Positions 36,306 through 44,474 of a stretch of DNA of 64,000 nt are shown here, piece after piece (position 1 is the stretch's first letter; each line of letters starts with the position of its first letter). The stretch spans positions 1-64,000 of the forward strand of contig NZ_BDBP01000033.1 in the NCBI RefSeq assembly GCF_001613045.1, read 5' to 3'. This DNA comes from Nocardia lijiangensis NBRC 108240 (GTDB taxonomy: Bacteria; Actinomycetota; Actinomycetes; Mycobacteriales; Mycobacteriaceae). The notes under the pieces were generated by a model, which had not been told where the DNA came from, searched no databases, and was given only the letters and a program-made list of their open reading frames with translations. The translations under genes and the position numbers were made by a program.

Positions 36306-37600
36306 GTCGAGTGCCACGCCTCGGCAACCTCGTCGGCGACCCGTTCACCGGAGAGCACCGCGCCTTCGAGGTAGCCGGTCCACCGCGGCGCGGTCTCCGT
36401 GCCCGCCCAGTGGATCGGGCCGGTCGGCCGCGCCGCGCCGGTGAGCGCGCCGAGCGTGCCGGGCCGCGGAATCGCGGAATATCCGCCGCCGACATGGGGA
36501 TCCAGGTGCCAGGACTTCTCGTGCCAGCTGAGCGGATGCATCGCCGCTCGCCCGAGCTGTCCCGCCACCGCGGCCAGCACGGTGTCGCGCCGCTCGGCGA
36601 CGCCGAGCCGATCCAGCGCTTCGGCGGCCCGGCCGGGGATCAGCACGCCCAGATGGCCGGGGCCGCCGGGCGGCGAGATGTCGAAGGCCGCGGGCACCGG
36701 TCCATCCAGGGCGATGATCTCGCCACTGAGCCCGCGCTCGCGCCAGAACGGTGTGTCGTAGACGGCGATCGCCTTGTAGATCGTGCCCATCCGGAGGTTG
36801 TCCTGGACGAACCGATGCTCGGGCGGCAGCGGCGGATAGTGCCGTATCGCGGCCGCGACGGGCGGAGGCACGGCGACGATCACGCGTGCCGCGCGCACCG
36901 GACCGGCCGGCGTGGCGACGGTGACGCCGTCGGCCGACCGGAGGATCGCGGTGGCGGGACGGGCCAGGTGCACAGCGGAACCCAGCTCGGCGGCCAGCTT
37001 TTCGGCCAGCGCGCCCGCGCCGCCGGAGAGCAGCGATTCCTGCGCACCGCCCGACGTGCCGAGCATGACCCGCAGTCCGCCCGCCGAGCGAATCCCCTCG
37101 GCGAGCGCGGCGACGGAGACTCGGTCGAGGTCGCAGGCCAATGCTTCGGGCAGGATCGCCTCGACCAGACGACGGGCGCGGCCCCTGAGGATCCGCGCCA
37201 GCCAGTCCGCCACCGTCACCTCGTCCCATCGGCGGCTCGCGCCCGTGCGCGCCAGCAGTTCCAGCCGCAGCAGCGCCGCGCCTGCCGCCACGGCGGTGAG
37301 CGGGCCGATCCGCAGCCGTCGCCCGCCTTCGAGGACGAGGGCTTTGCCCGCGCTGGGGGTCGGGAACAAGGTCATGCCGAATTCTCTTGCGAGAGCGGTC
37401 ATCCGGGCATGGTCGTGGCCGACCCACTGGCCGCCGAGATCCACCGGCGTGCCCGCGGCCGAACGCTCGGTCTGCGCCCGGCCGCCGACCCGGTCGGCCG
37501 CTTCCAGGACGAGCACGTCGATGCCGCGTGCTCGCAGGGCGCGCGCCGCGGTCAGTCCCGCGAATCCGGCGCCGATGACCGCGACGGTCGTCTGTTCCAT
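36278..37600 (-). CDS. Flavin-containing amine oxidase family protein
   Basis: 440 residues from ATG at 37600, supported by AAAGGAG upstream; an earlier ATG lies inside the TetR operator. N-terminal FAD motif VAVIGAGFAGLTAARAL, then VLEAADRVGGRAQT, GGQWVGHDHARM and a C-terminal WAGTETAPRWTGYLEGAV, all typical of monoamine oxidase-like flavoenzymes that oxidise C-N bonds (amines, some also desaturate). Substrate unknown. Divergent from a TetR gene that probably controls it. Confidence 0.9.
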   Translation of the reverse strand: MEQTTVAVIGAGFAGLTAARALRARGIDVLVLEAADRVGGRAQTERSAAGTPVDLGGQWVGHDHARMTALAREFGMTLFPTPSAGKALVLEGGRRLRIGPLTAVAAGAALLRLELLARTGASRRWDEVTVADWLARILRGRARRLVEAILPEALACDLDRVSVAALAEGIRSAGGLRVMLGTSGGAQESLLSGGAGALAEKLAAELGSAVHLARPATAILRSADGVTVATPAGPVRAARVIVAVPPPVAAAIRHYPPLPPEHRFVQDNLRMGTIYKAIAVYDTPFWRERGLSGEIIALDGPVPAAFDISPPGGPGHLGVLIPGRAAEALDRLGVAERRDTVLAAVAGQLGRAAMHPLSWHEKSWHLDPHVGGGYSAIPRPGTLGALTGAARPTGPIHWAGTETAPRWTGYLEGAVLSGERVADEVAEAWHSTCLGVHSKS

Positions 37601-37613
37601 CGCCAACTCCTTT

Positions 37614-37645
37614 ATGAAACACCTGTTGTAAAACAAGTGTTGCAT
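37614..37645. promoter_or_regulatory. 32-bp imperfect palindrome, putative TetR operator
   Basis: Arms ATGAAACACCTGTT (37614-37627) and AACAAGTGTTGCAT (37632-37645) pair at 12 of 14 positions around GTAA. It fills the 63-bp gap between the divergent amine oxidase and TetR starts, so the adjacent TetR protein is the likely ligand. Confidence 0.7.
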
Positions 37646-37663
37646 AAATGCTAGGCTGTGGCC

Positions 37664-38233
37664 ATGCCGCGCACCGTCGATCGCACCGCCCGACTGACAG
37701 CCATCGGCGACGCCGTCGTCACCCTCGCCATCGACGCCGGATTCGCGGCGGTGACCATCCGCTCGGTAGCCGAACGCATCGGCGCCTCGACCTCGGTGGT
37801 GACCCACTACGTCGGCGGCCGGGACGAGATGCTGCGCGTCGCGGTGCGGCGCGAGGTCGAAGCGCGCCGCAGGCACGCCGAGGACGCCATGGCGGGCCAC
37901 CGCGGCGCCGCTTCCCTGCGCGCCCTGGTCGAATGGGCGGTGCTCACCGCGGACGAAGCGGCCCATCGGTTCTGGCTCGCACTGGTCGTCGGCGCCCCGG
38001 TCGAGCCGGTGCTGCGCGCGGAGCTGAACGCGTTCAACGACTGGTGGGACGCCCAGCTCCGAAAGAGGTTGAAGGAGGCCGGAATCACGGAGATCGAGCA
38101 CGCGGCGGATCTGCTCGACGTCGTCGTCGACGGCCTCGTCGTCGGCGCCTTCGACGCGGGCGCGCCGTGGCCGCCCGCCCGCCGTCGGCAGGTTCTCGAC
38201 ACGACGTGGCGCGCTCTCGGCCTCACCGCGTAG
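37664..38233 (+). CDS. TetR-family regulator divergent from amine oxidase
   Basis: 189 residues from ATG 37664; GTG 37658 is possible. N-terminal helix-turn-helix: IGDAVVTLAIDAGFAAVTIR, SVAERIGASTSVVTHYV, GGRDEMLRVAVRREVEAR. The C-terminal domain is helical with a Trp-rich FNDWWDAQLRKR segment and no named ligand. The palindrome in the divergent gap suggests it represses both itself and the amine oxidase gene. Confidence 0.88.
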   Translation: MPRTVDRTARLTAIGDAVVTLAIDAGFAAVTIRSVAERIGASTSVVTHYVGGRDEMLRVAVRREVEARRRHAEDAMAGHRGAASLRALVEWAVLTADEAAHRFWLALVVGAPVEPVLRAELNAFNDWWDAQLRKRLKEAGITEIEHAADLLDVVVDGLVVGAFDAGAPWPPARRRQVLDTTWRALGLTA

Positions 38234-38381
38234 CGGGTACCCACCCCGGGCGCGCGACGTCGAAACAGATTGTGAACAAAGGAATTTCAGATAGTCGCGT
38301 GCGCCGACGACGGTAACGAACGCCCCGTCGCCGACGACGTGCTGGTACAGGGCTCCGTCGGTGGGACAAAGGGGTATGGCG

Positions 38382-39284
38382 ATGCCGGATCCGCGTTACG
38401 AGCATGCGAAGACATTGCGGCGAGAGGGGCGCACCGCGGAGGCGAGTTCGGTGCTGACGGCACTGCTGGCGGAACGCCCCGGCGATATCGGCGCGCTGTA
38501 TGCCTTGGCGGTCTGTCAGATCGACACGGGGCAGCGGGGTCACGCGCGCGAGAATCTGCTGCGCATCGCGGGCGCGCACCCGGATCACTATGGCGCGCAC
38601 TACCAACTGGGCCGCCTGCTACAGGACGAAGGAGACCTGCGCGCCGCGGCCGTCCACTACCGGCAGGTGCTCGCGGTGACCGAATACGCGGACGCGGCGG
38701 CGCGATTGGCGCAGTGCGAGCGGGCCGCCGCGGTGCCGCCGGTGAAGAAGATGATCGAGCAGACCTATGTCGCCGATCGCGGCGCTCTCGTGCAGAGCCT
38801 GCGACTCAGAGCACGGCACGTCCTTCCACTCGGCTCGATCGCCACCGTGCTGCTGGCGTTCGTCGCGGCCCGGCTCCTCAACACCTCGGGCGTGGGACTC
38901 CAGCTGGCCTATCCGTTGGTGCTGATCGTTCTGGCGTTGCTCCTGAACGTGGCGCTGTCGCCGATCACGATCTACATCCGGACCCGCATGTACACCGCCC
39001 AGTTGTACGACTACGGGATGGACGTGAGCGAGGGCGTGTTCCGGCGGTCCAAGCAGTTCGTGTGGTACTACCAGATCACCGAGCCGCCGACGTATGTGCG
39101 CAAACCGGCCGACTACCTCACCCACACCGCGTCGCTGATCGTCAACTACAACAACACCGCTGCCACCACGGCGCGAGTTCGGTTGCGCGGCTTCGGATCT
39201 CCTCGGCAGGTCGACCAGGTCCGGTCCTATCTGCAGTCCCGCATCCCGTCCGAGCGGCTGCCGATCCGCGGGCCCTGGACCTGA
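38382..39284 (+). CDS. TPR-containing membrane protein
   Basis: 300 residues from ATG 38382, which has AAAGGGG at a good distance; ATG 38376 and GTG 38361 are too close to it or upstream. Residues 1-115 hold about three TPR units (HAKTLRREGRTAEASSVLTA, ALYALAVCQIDTGQRGHARE, AHYQLGRLLQDEGDLRAAAV). Two transmembrane helices follow near 150-195, then a C-terminal domain of about 100 residues with strands resembling a bacterial PH-like fold (YLTHTASLIVNYNN, TARVRLRGFG). The TPRs would face the cytosol. No partner gene is obvious. Confidence 0.75.
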   Translation: MPDPRYEHAKTLRREGRTAEASSVLTALLAERPGDIGALYALAVCQIDTGQRGHARENLLRIAGAHPDHYGAHYQLGRLLQDEGDLRAAAVHYRQVLAVTEYADAAARLAQCERAAAVPPVKKMIEQTYVADRGALVQSLRLRARHVLPLGSIATVLLAFVAARLLNTSGVGLQLAYPLVLIVLALLLNVALSPITIYIRTRMYTAQLYDYGMDVSEGVFRRSKQFVWYYQITEPPTYVRKPADYLTHTASLIVNYNNTAATTARVRLRGFGSPRQVDQVRSYLQSRIPSERLPIRGPWT

Positions 39285-39290
39285 CCGGCG

Positions 39291-40079
39291 TCAGACACCC
39301 GGCATCGGGCCGAGTTCGGCAGGACCGCCCGCGCCGCCGTCGGCCCACCCCGTGGTCCCGCCCTCGTGGTTCGCGGACGCCACGGCTCCGGGATCGTGGT
39401 GGCCCACGGCGGAGGTCAGCGGGCTTCCGAAGTCCATGCCCAGCGGCTGGCCGTGCCCGACAACGGAATTCGTGGACGAACCGGCGTGCTGGTCCTGCGT
39501 GGACGTGCCGGAGGAGGTGGACGGATCGCGGCCGTCGGATGGGTGGGGAGTTTCCTTGAAGTTGAACGTCTTCACCGGATTGCCCTGGGTATCAACCGGC
39601 TGCCCACCCGTGTGCAGATCCAACGGTTTCACCCTGGCGTCCGCGGCGCCCGCGTCGTGATCCGGCGCTGCGGACGCGTCGTTGGCCACCGCCTGCCGGT
39701 GCGGCGAGATCACCCGGAAATCGGCCGCGGTGACCGGTGTGCCGCCGTCGGCCGGGTAGACGGCGGTGTGCCCGGACTGAGTCGGCGCCGCGGGGCCGAC
39801 ATTCGGGGCGTGGTGAGGCACCGGTTGCGGAGCAGGCGCGGGCGCAGGCGGCGGAACGGTCTCGTGGTGGCCCGGGTGGTCGGCTTTCTGAAAATTCCAG
39901 AGGCTGAGGTGATCCTGACCGGGCAGCGGATAGTCGTGCCGCAACTCCGTGACCGGATGCTTTCCCCCGTCGTGGTGATCGGCCCCGAAATCCATCCCCG
40001 GCGGCGGCGGCCCGGCGGGAGCGTCGTGGAAGTCCATCCCCGGCGGGATGTGCGAGGGCGGCTGCGGCTGGGGATTCAC
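39291..40079 (-). CDS. His/Pro/Gly/Asp-rich low-complexity protein (3' part of a split gene)
   Basis: 262 residues if read from GTG 40079. Composition is extremely biased: repeated PPGMDF units (three to four copies), many His, Pro, Asp and Gly, almost no hydrophobic core, so probably disordered. The reading frame stays open upstream, and the stretch before the GTG (for example DDARPLHYYATALPHG) has the same His/Asp/Pro style. The 3' end of the upstream gene in the other frame does not look native. This suggests one protein of about 416 residues interrupted by a one-base shift near 40223. If not a shift, the GTGA overlap would couple two separate genes. Function unknown. Confidence 0.6.
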   Translation of the reverse strand: MNPQPQPPSHIPPGMDFHDAPAGPPPPGMDFGADHHDGGKHPVTELRHDYPLPGQDHLSLWNFQKADHPGHHETVPPPAPAPAPQPVPHHAPNVGPAAPTQSGHTAVYPADGGTPVTAADFRVISPHRQAVANDASAAPDHDAGAADARVKPLDLHTGGQPVDTQGNPVKTFNFKETPHPSDGRDPSTSSGTSTQDQHAGSSTNSVVGHGQPLGMDFGSPLTSAVGHHDPGAVASANHEGGTTGWADGGAGGPAELGPMPGV

Positions 40080-40540
40080 GAGAACTCCTTCGATCGCGTC
40101 GTGCGGCATGCCGTGCCCACCGGGGTGGGCGGGAAGGGACGGGGCGGAGGCGTGGTCGTCGGCCGCGCCATGCGGAAGCGCGGTCGCGTAGTAATGCAGC
40201 GGACGCGCGTCGTCGCGCAGATCCGAATGGCCACCGCGTCGCTGCCCGCCCCCTGCGGTGGCAAGGTGTCGACCCGCCACGACGGCCGGACAGCGTCCGA
40301 CAGTGTCGGGTCGCCGTGGGCGGAGAAATCTCCGCGCTCGCCGTGCACACGGACCTCGTGTGCGGCGAATTGCAGAAAGTGCACCTGAAAGTCTGGCGCC
40401 ATGCGGGAACTCGACGCGAACTCGAACTCGATCGCATCGTCGAACACTCCCCCCGGCGCGTCGACCGAACTGGCCTCCACACTGTCGCGAACGGTCAACC
40501 GGCCGTGTCCGGGGATTTCGAGACTCTGCCACACGCCCAT
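40076..40540 (-). CDS. Hypothetical protein (5' part of a probably frameshifted gene)
   Basis: 154 residues from ATG 40540, with AGAGGA upstream. The first about 105 residues look like a folded beta-rich domain (WQSLEIPGHGRLTVRDSVE, DDAIEFEFASS, APDFQVHFLQFAAHEVRVHG). The last about 45 residues turn abruptly into a Thr/Pro/Arg-rich tail (TTTPPPRPFPPTP) that looks like out-of-frame reading. Continuing in the minus-one frame from near 40223 gives sequence that joins smoothly to the downstream His/Pro-rich protein. No known domain recognised. The EF-hand gene lies upstream on the same strand behind a terminator. Confidence 0.55.
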   Translation of the reverse strand: MGVWQSLEIPGHGRLTVRDSVEASSVDAPGGVFDDAIEFEFASSSRMAPDFQVHFLQFAAHEVRVHGERGDFSAHGDPTLSDAVRPSWRVDTLPPQGAGSDAVAIRICATTRVRCITTRPRFRMARPTTTPPPRPFPPTPVGTACRTTRSKEFS

Positions 40541-40629
40541 GGGAATCCTCTGTCCAGCAGGGGGTTTCACAGTGAATCGGCTTGGGCGCAGGCGCCGTTA
40601 CCGTGCTGGACAGCGATATGGGCGCGCCA

Positions 40630-40658
40630 CGAGGACCCCTCGACGAGAGGGGTCCTCG
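40630..40658 (-). terminator. Hairpin terminator after EF-hand gene
   Basis: Perfect 12-bp stem (40630-40641 with 40647-40658) around GACGA, 41 bases beyond the stop of the EF-hand gene and upstream of the next minus-strand gene, separating the two units. Confidence 0.7.
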
Positions 40659-40699
40659 CGCGTTCCTGAGGAACTGTTCGATCGCGCTGCTGGTTCCAG

Positions 40700-40906
40700 T
40701 CAGAGCGGCGCGCGAGCGGCGGTCAGGAATTCCTGCCTGCTGATCCTGCCGTCGCCGTCGATGTCGACTTCGTCGAACCGGGACATGAGGATGTCGATGT
40801 CCTGGCCGCGGCTCTCGTAATGCTGGATGAATTCCTCGCGGTCGATGTAGCCGTCGCCGTCGATGTCCATCGCGTCGAACTTCCGGTGAATGTCCTGAAT
40901 ATCCAT
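40700..40906 (-). CDS. Small EF-hand calcium-binding protein
   Basis: 68 residues holding two canonical EF-hand loops: DIDGDGYIDREE (about 14-25) and DIDGDGRISRQE (about 48-59). Each has Asp at positions 1, 3 and 5, Gly at 6, and Glu at 12, flanked by helices (IQDIHRKFDAM, EFIQHY, IDILMSRFDEV, EFLTAA). It should bind two Ca2+ ions as a paired unit. No signal peptide, so cytosolic. The ATG has GGGAG upstream. Small proteins of this sort occur in actinomycetes and may buffer or sense calcium; the target is unknown. Confidence 0.92.
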   Translation of the reverse strand: MDIQDIHRKFDAMDIDGDGYIDREEFIQHYESRGQDIDILMSRFDEVDIDGDGRISRQEFLTAARAPL

Positions 40907-41045
40907 TCGGTTCTCTCCCAGCTTCTAGGCGGGGCGGCGACTGCCACCCCGAGAGGACAGGTATCGAGCCGTGTTGGAGAAACTGACGCGTCAAGGATAG
41001 TTGGGTGCGACACCGAGTGTGCGGAATTCGCATGAGCGCGAAAAT

Positions 41046-41381
41046 CTACTCGCTCTCGTCTTTGTTTGCGGACCCAGCAATCGCGGACAACCGCCACAGC
41101 TCGACGGCGAGCAGGAACGCCTGCACGCTCCCCTCGACTTCATCGAGGACGACGCCGTCGGGCCAGGACACCCGGCAGTGGTACCAGCAGCACCAGGTGC
41201 GGTCGCCGCGCCGCGGCTCGGGAGAGAGCAGATCGTGGCAGACGCGCCTGGCGAGCTCGGCCAAGGCCGCCGACGTCTGGGCGGGCGTGCCCACGTTGCC
41301 GACACGCCACCACAGCTCCTGCGTCCGGCCGGGTCGCGAGATCTCTACGAGGTAGATCAGTTCTGTGTCCTGATCACTCAT
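41046..41381 (-). CDS. Hypothetical protein, 111 residues
   Basis: Starts MSDQDTELIYLVEISRPGR and contains a cluster of aromatic and Cys residues, RTWCCWYHCRVSWPDG, followed by an amphipathic helix. Looks like a small folded alpha/beta protein, but I do not recognise it. Upstream of the EF-hand gene on the same strand, 139 bases away. The codon composition is compatible with a real gene; no homology argument is available. Confidence 0.5.
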   Translation of the reverse strand: MSDQDTELIYLVEISRPGRTQELWWRVGNVGTPAQTSAALAELARRVCHDLLSPEPRRGDRTWCCWYHCRVSWPDGVVLDEVEGSVQAFLLAVELWRLSAIAGSANKDESE

Positions 41382-41538
41382 ACACAGGCACTCTGCCAGA
41401 AACCAACCGGTCTACCCGTAAATCGCGGCGAAACGCGGGCCGTGTTGATCTCCGGCTCGCTCGGAGAATCCGGCTACTTTTCAGTGCGGCGCCGGACACC
41501 GAGGTTCGGCACGAGTGATCGGACCCTGAACGGAAGCG

Positions 41539-42387
41539 ATGAGCACACCTACTGTTCCCGGTACCCCCGGTTCACCACCTGGGTACTCATGGCGTTGGGT
41601 TTGGCCCGAATCCCGGGCCGTCGCATGGTTGTCGGCGTCCTTGGCCGCGCTCGTCGGCGCGGCGGCGTTCTTGGTCGCGGCCGTGCTGGTCGACAGCGAA
41701 TTCGCGATGCGCAGCGGCGGGCTTCTCGTGCTGCTGGCCGGAGCCACCGGAGCCACCTACTTCCTCACCACGATCGAGGACCGCCCCGCGATCGTCCAGG
41801 GCGACGGGGCGTCCACCTTCGTGCTGCGCTACCTCCCGACGCGCCTGGCGCCGGTGCTCGCCGCGCTCACGGCGCTGGGGGTCGCGGCGCTGTGGCTCGG
41901 CATCCTCGAACGAGCGCTGGAACCGATGGTCTTCGGGGCCGTGTTCCTCGTCTCGGCCCTCGTCCTGGTGGCCCTGACACTCCGGTACCGGCGGACCGCG
42001 CGGCTCTGCCTCTCCCCGCACACCATCCGCGTCGCCACCCGCAACTTCGATTGGGAATTCCCCTGGGACGCAGTGAATTTCGCGGCCGGTTTCGACGCGA
42101 AGGGCACCGAGACCATCGCGATCCGCTGCCCGCGCGCGGCGGTGACCACCCGGCCGACACCGGGAAAGACCCCGAGGCACCTACGGCCTCCGGAAGACAG
42201 CCCGGACGGCCCGTGGAAGATCGCGCCGATCATGTGGGGCGTCAGCCCGAACTCACTGTTCTCCGCCCTGAACCATCTCCGGACCTACCCCGAACACCGC
42301 GCGGAACTGACGCACGCCGAACTCACCGCCATGCTCACCCCGCCACCGTGGCGAGCCCGGCGGGCGTTCGACCTCGATCCGCTGTGA
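41539..42387 (+). CDS. Hypothetical membrane protein with C-terminal PH-like region
   Basis: 282 residues. Pro-rich start, then four hydrophobic segments arranged as two pairs (about 30-52 and 56-76; 98-120 and 126-145), then a soluble domain with LCLSPHTIRVATRNFDWEFPW that reads like a bacterial PH-like strand meander. The last 60 residues are Pro- and Arg-rich. Function unknown. It stands between a divergent small gene and the nitronate monooxygenase. Confidence 0.65.
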   Translation: MSTPTVPGTPGSPPGYSWRWVWPESRAVAWLSASLAALVGAAAFLVAAVLVDSEFAMRSGGLLVLLAGATGATYFLTTIEDRPAIVQGDGASTFVLRYLPTRLAPVLAALTALGVAALWLGILERALEPMVFGAVFLVSALVLVALTLRYRRTARLCLSPHTIRVATRNFDWEFPWDAVNFAAGFDAKGTETIAIRCPRAAVTTRPTPGKTPRHLRPPEDSPDGPWKIAPIMWGVSPNSLFSALNHLRTYPEHRAELTHAELTAMLTPPPWRARRAFDLDPL

Positions 42388-42444
42388 GGTAAGACCGCCC
42401 GCCCCGGCCACGTACGGGAACGAGCGCTGTGCTGGCATGGACGA

Positions 42445-43452
42445 ATGCCAGCGTCGCAACGAGAACCGCTTTCTTCGGACGATCGAACCGCCGCGCCGAG
42501 CCTGACCACCGAGTGGTCGCGAGCGCTGGGCCTGCGGGTGCCAGTAGTCAACGCCCCGATGGGTGGCGTGGCGGGCGGACGCCTGGCCGCGGCGGTCACC
42601 GTGGCGGGCGGGCTGGGGATGATCGGCATGGGCAGCGCCGGATCGGCGGCGGCCCTGCGCGGGGAACTCCGGCACACGACGCCGCAAGCGGGGAGGTTCG
42701 GCATCGGCCTCGTCGACTGGGTCGTCGCCGCCGAACCGGAACTGCTCGACGTGGCGATCGCGGCGGCTCCCACCCTGATCTCGGTGAGTTTCGGGACCGA
42801 TGCGTCCTGGGTCGGTCGCGTGCGCGACAGCGGAATCCGCACGGCCACCCAGGTATACAACGCGACCGACGCGCGCCGCGCCGAAGACGCAGGCATCGAC
42901 GTGCTGGTCGCGCGGGGCGCCGAGGGCGGCGGGCACGGCGCGGTGGAGATGGCGACGCTGCCGCTGCTGGACGCGGTGCTCGACGCCGTCTCGGTGCCGG
43001 TGCTGGCCGCGGGCGGCATCGGATCTCCCGCGAGTCTGGCCGCCGTTCTCGCCGCGGGCGCGAGCGGCGTGTGGCTGGGCACGCACCTGGCCGCCTGCTC
43101 GGAGTCGTCGCTGTCGGAGGCGGGCCGCCGCGCGCTGATCGCGGCCGACGGCACGGACACGATCGTCACGACGGCGTTCGACGTGGCGATGGGACTCCCC
43201 TGGCCCGCCCGGTTCCCAGCGCGGGTGTTGCGCAACGACTTCACCGCGCGGTGGGCGGGTCGGGAAGACGCGCTGCGCACGGACGAGCAGGCGCGCGCCG
43301 CCCTGACGGCCGCGGTCGACGCCGACGATCCGCGGACCGCGCCGATCGACGCGGGTCAAGGCGTGGGCATGCTCACCGCGGTCCGCTCGGCGGCCCAGGT
43401 GATCGATGACCTCTGCTCCGGCGCGGCGCACCTGCTCGCCCGCACACCGTGA
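42445..43452 (+). CDS. Nitronate monooxygenase family flavoprotein
   Basis: 335 residues. TIM-barrel FMN enzyme: NAPMGGVAGGRLAAAVTVAGG at the start, a GMIGMGSAG loop, ARGAEGGGHGAVEMATLPLL carrying the catalytic-type HG, and VPVLAAGGIGSPASLAAVLAAG with GASGVWLGTHLAA for FMN phosphate binding. Members oxidise nitronates or act as related NAD(P)H-quinone or enoyl reductases. The next gene cluster (steroid-like catabolism) begins 85 bases downstream behind its own operator, so they are probably separate units. Confidence 0.88.
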   Translation: MPASQREPLSSDDRTAAPSLTTEWSRALGLRVPVVNAPMGGVAGGRLAAAVTVAGGLGMIGMGSAGSAAALRGELRHTTPQAGRFGIGLVDWVVAAEPELLDVAIAAAPTLISVSFGTDASWVGRVRDSGIRTATQVYNATDARRAEDAGIDVLVARGAEGGGHGAVEMATLPLLDAVLDAVSVPVLAAGGIGSPASLAAVLAAGASGVWLGTHLAACSESSLSEAGRRALIAADGTDTIVTTAFDVAMGLPWPARFPARVLRNDFTARWAGREDALRTDEQARAALTAAVDADDPRTAPIDAGQGVGMLTAVRSAAQVIDDLCSGAAHLLARTP

Positions 43453-43476
43453 GGCCGCGCCGCCCGCACGCCGCGG

Positions 43477-43492
43477 AATCAAGCGCTTGATT
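43477..43492. promoter_or_regulatory. KstR2-type operator (perfect 16-bp palindrome)
   Basis: AATCAAGCGCTTGATT is fully palindromic. Its inner 14 bases fit the published KstR2 consensus AnCAAGnnCTTGnT exactly. It is 46 bases upstream of the first DUF35 gene. KstR2 controls genes for sterol ring C/D breakdown in mycobacteria and rhodococci. Confidence 0.65.
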
Positions 43493-43507
43493 CAATCATG
43501 TGATTGA
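43492..43507. promoter_or_regulatory. Second palindrome, possible TetR site shared with 51.4 kb
   Basis: TCAATCATGTGATTGA: 7-base arms around a 2-base centre, directly adjoining the KstR2-type site. The 12-mer at 43495-43506 matches 51437-51448 in the ALDH/TetR divergent operator at 11 of 12 bases. Confidence 0.4.
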
Positions 43508-43537
43508 GGCAGACTCCAGCCGAGAAAGGAGCTGCCG

Positions 43538-43996
43538 ATGTCCGCCGATGCCGACGAAGGCCTGCGCGCCCCCTACGAGATCGAGTTCCCGTTCGAGCGA
43601 ACGGTGGGACCGGTCGTCGGAACGTTCCTTGCCGGTCTGCGCGAGCGGCGGCTGTTCGGCGCGCGCACCGAGCGCGGCACGGTGGTGTGCCCGCCGCCCG
43701 AGTTCGATCCGGTGACCGGCCGGGAGCTGAGCGAGCTCGTCGAGCTGGCGCCGGTGGGCGCCGTCGAATCCTGGACCTGGGTGCGGCACCGCCACGGCGA
43801 TCCGGTCGACGGCGACTTCGCCTGGGCGTTGATCGCCATCGATGGCACGGAAGGCACGTTCTTCCATGCCCTCGACGCAGGCGGCGATCCGGCGCGGATC
43901 CGGCGGGGCCTGCGGGTGCGGGCGCGGTGGGCGGACGAACGCCGCGGCGTGCTGTCCGACCTGCGCTGTTTCGAGCCGGAGGACGACGATGAATAG
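43538..43996 (+). CDS. DUF35 OB-fold protein, zinc ribbon degenerate
   Basis: 152 residues, ATG with GAAAGGAGC upstream. DUF35 pattern: FLAGLRERRLFGARTERGTVV leads into what should be a zinc ribbon, but only one Cys remains (VVCPPPEFD). The OB-fold follows: VELAPVGAVESWTWVRHRH, FAWALIAIDG, FFHALD and RVRARW. DUF35 proteins partner thiolase-like or MaoC-like enzymes, e.g. ChsH2 with ChsH1 and Ltp2 in cholesterol side-chain removal. Here it precedes a second, intact DUF35 gene (8-base overlap) and two thiolase-like genes, suggesting a multi-subunit complex (inference). Confidence 0.8.
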   Translation: MSADADEGLRAPYEIEFPFERTVGPVVGTFLAGLRERRLFGARTERGTVVCPPPEFDPVTGRELSELVELAPVGAVESWTWVRHRHGDPVDGDFAWALIAIDGTEGTFFHALDAGGDPARIRRGLRVRARWADERRGVLSDLRCFEPEDDDE

Positions 43997-44474
43997 CCCA
44001 CTGCCGGAACCGGTTTCGCTGATGCCGACCCCGCTGCGGATGGAGTACACCTTCGTCGCCGGTGTCGGCCGTTCGCGATTCCTGCGTGGCCTGGCCGAAC
44101 GCAAGCTGCTGGCCGCCACCTGCCCGTCGTGCCGTCACGTGTACCTGCCCGCGCCGGAATTCTGCGCGCGCTGCCTCGTCGAGCTCGACGAACCCACCGA
44201 ACTCGACGGGCGCGGTGTCGTCTCCACCTTCTGCGTCGTCAGCTTCCCCTTCCCCGGCCAGGAGATCGACCCGCCGTACGTGGTGGCCTACATCCAGCCG
44301 CACGGCGCCGACACCCGGCTGATGCACCTGATCCGCGAGGTCGAGATCGGTGATGTGCACATCGGCATGGAAGTCGAACCGGTCTGGCGGGCCGGCGCTG
44401 ATCTGGAGCCGTCCTGGATGAGCATCCGCCATTACCGCCCCGTCGCGCCCGGCCAGGAGGTCCCCCATGCGTGA
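43989..44474 (+). CDS. DUF35 OB-fold protein with intact zinc ribbon
   Basis: 161 residues from ATG 43989, overlapping the preceding gene by 8 bases. FLRGLAERKLLAATCPSCRHV opens the zinc ribbon, with CPSC and CARC as the two Cys pairs. The OB-fold strands follow: GRGVVSTFCVVSFPFPG and YVVAYIQPHG. The degenerate/intact DUF35 pair suggests a heterodimer or two separate partners for the two thiolase-like proteins that follow. Its stop overlaps the next ATG by 8 bases, so translation is coupled. Likely acyl-CoA metabolism of a sterol-type side chain. Confidence 0.88.
   Translation: MNSPLPEPVSLMPTPLRMEYTFVAGVGRSRFLRGLAERKLLAATCPSCRHVYLPAPEFCARCLVELDEPTELDGRGVVSTFCVVSFPFPGQEIDPPYVVAYIQPHGADTRLMHLIREVEIGDVHIGMEVEPVWRAGADLEPSWMSIRHYRPVAPGQEVPHA

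Noticed and set aside
40223..40228. Programmed minus-one frameshift signal
   Set aside because: ATTCGGAT is not a slippery heptamer and no strong downstream stem was found; an ordinary frameshift or sequence error is more likely.
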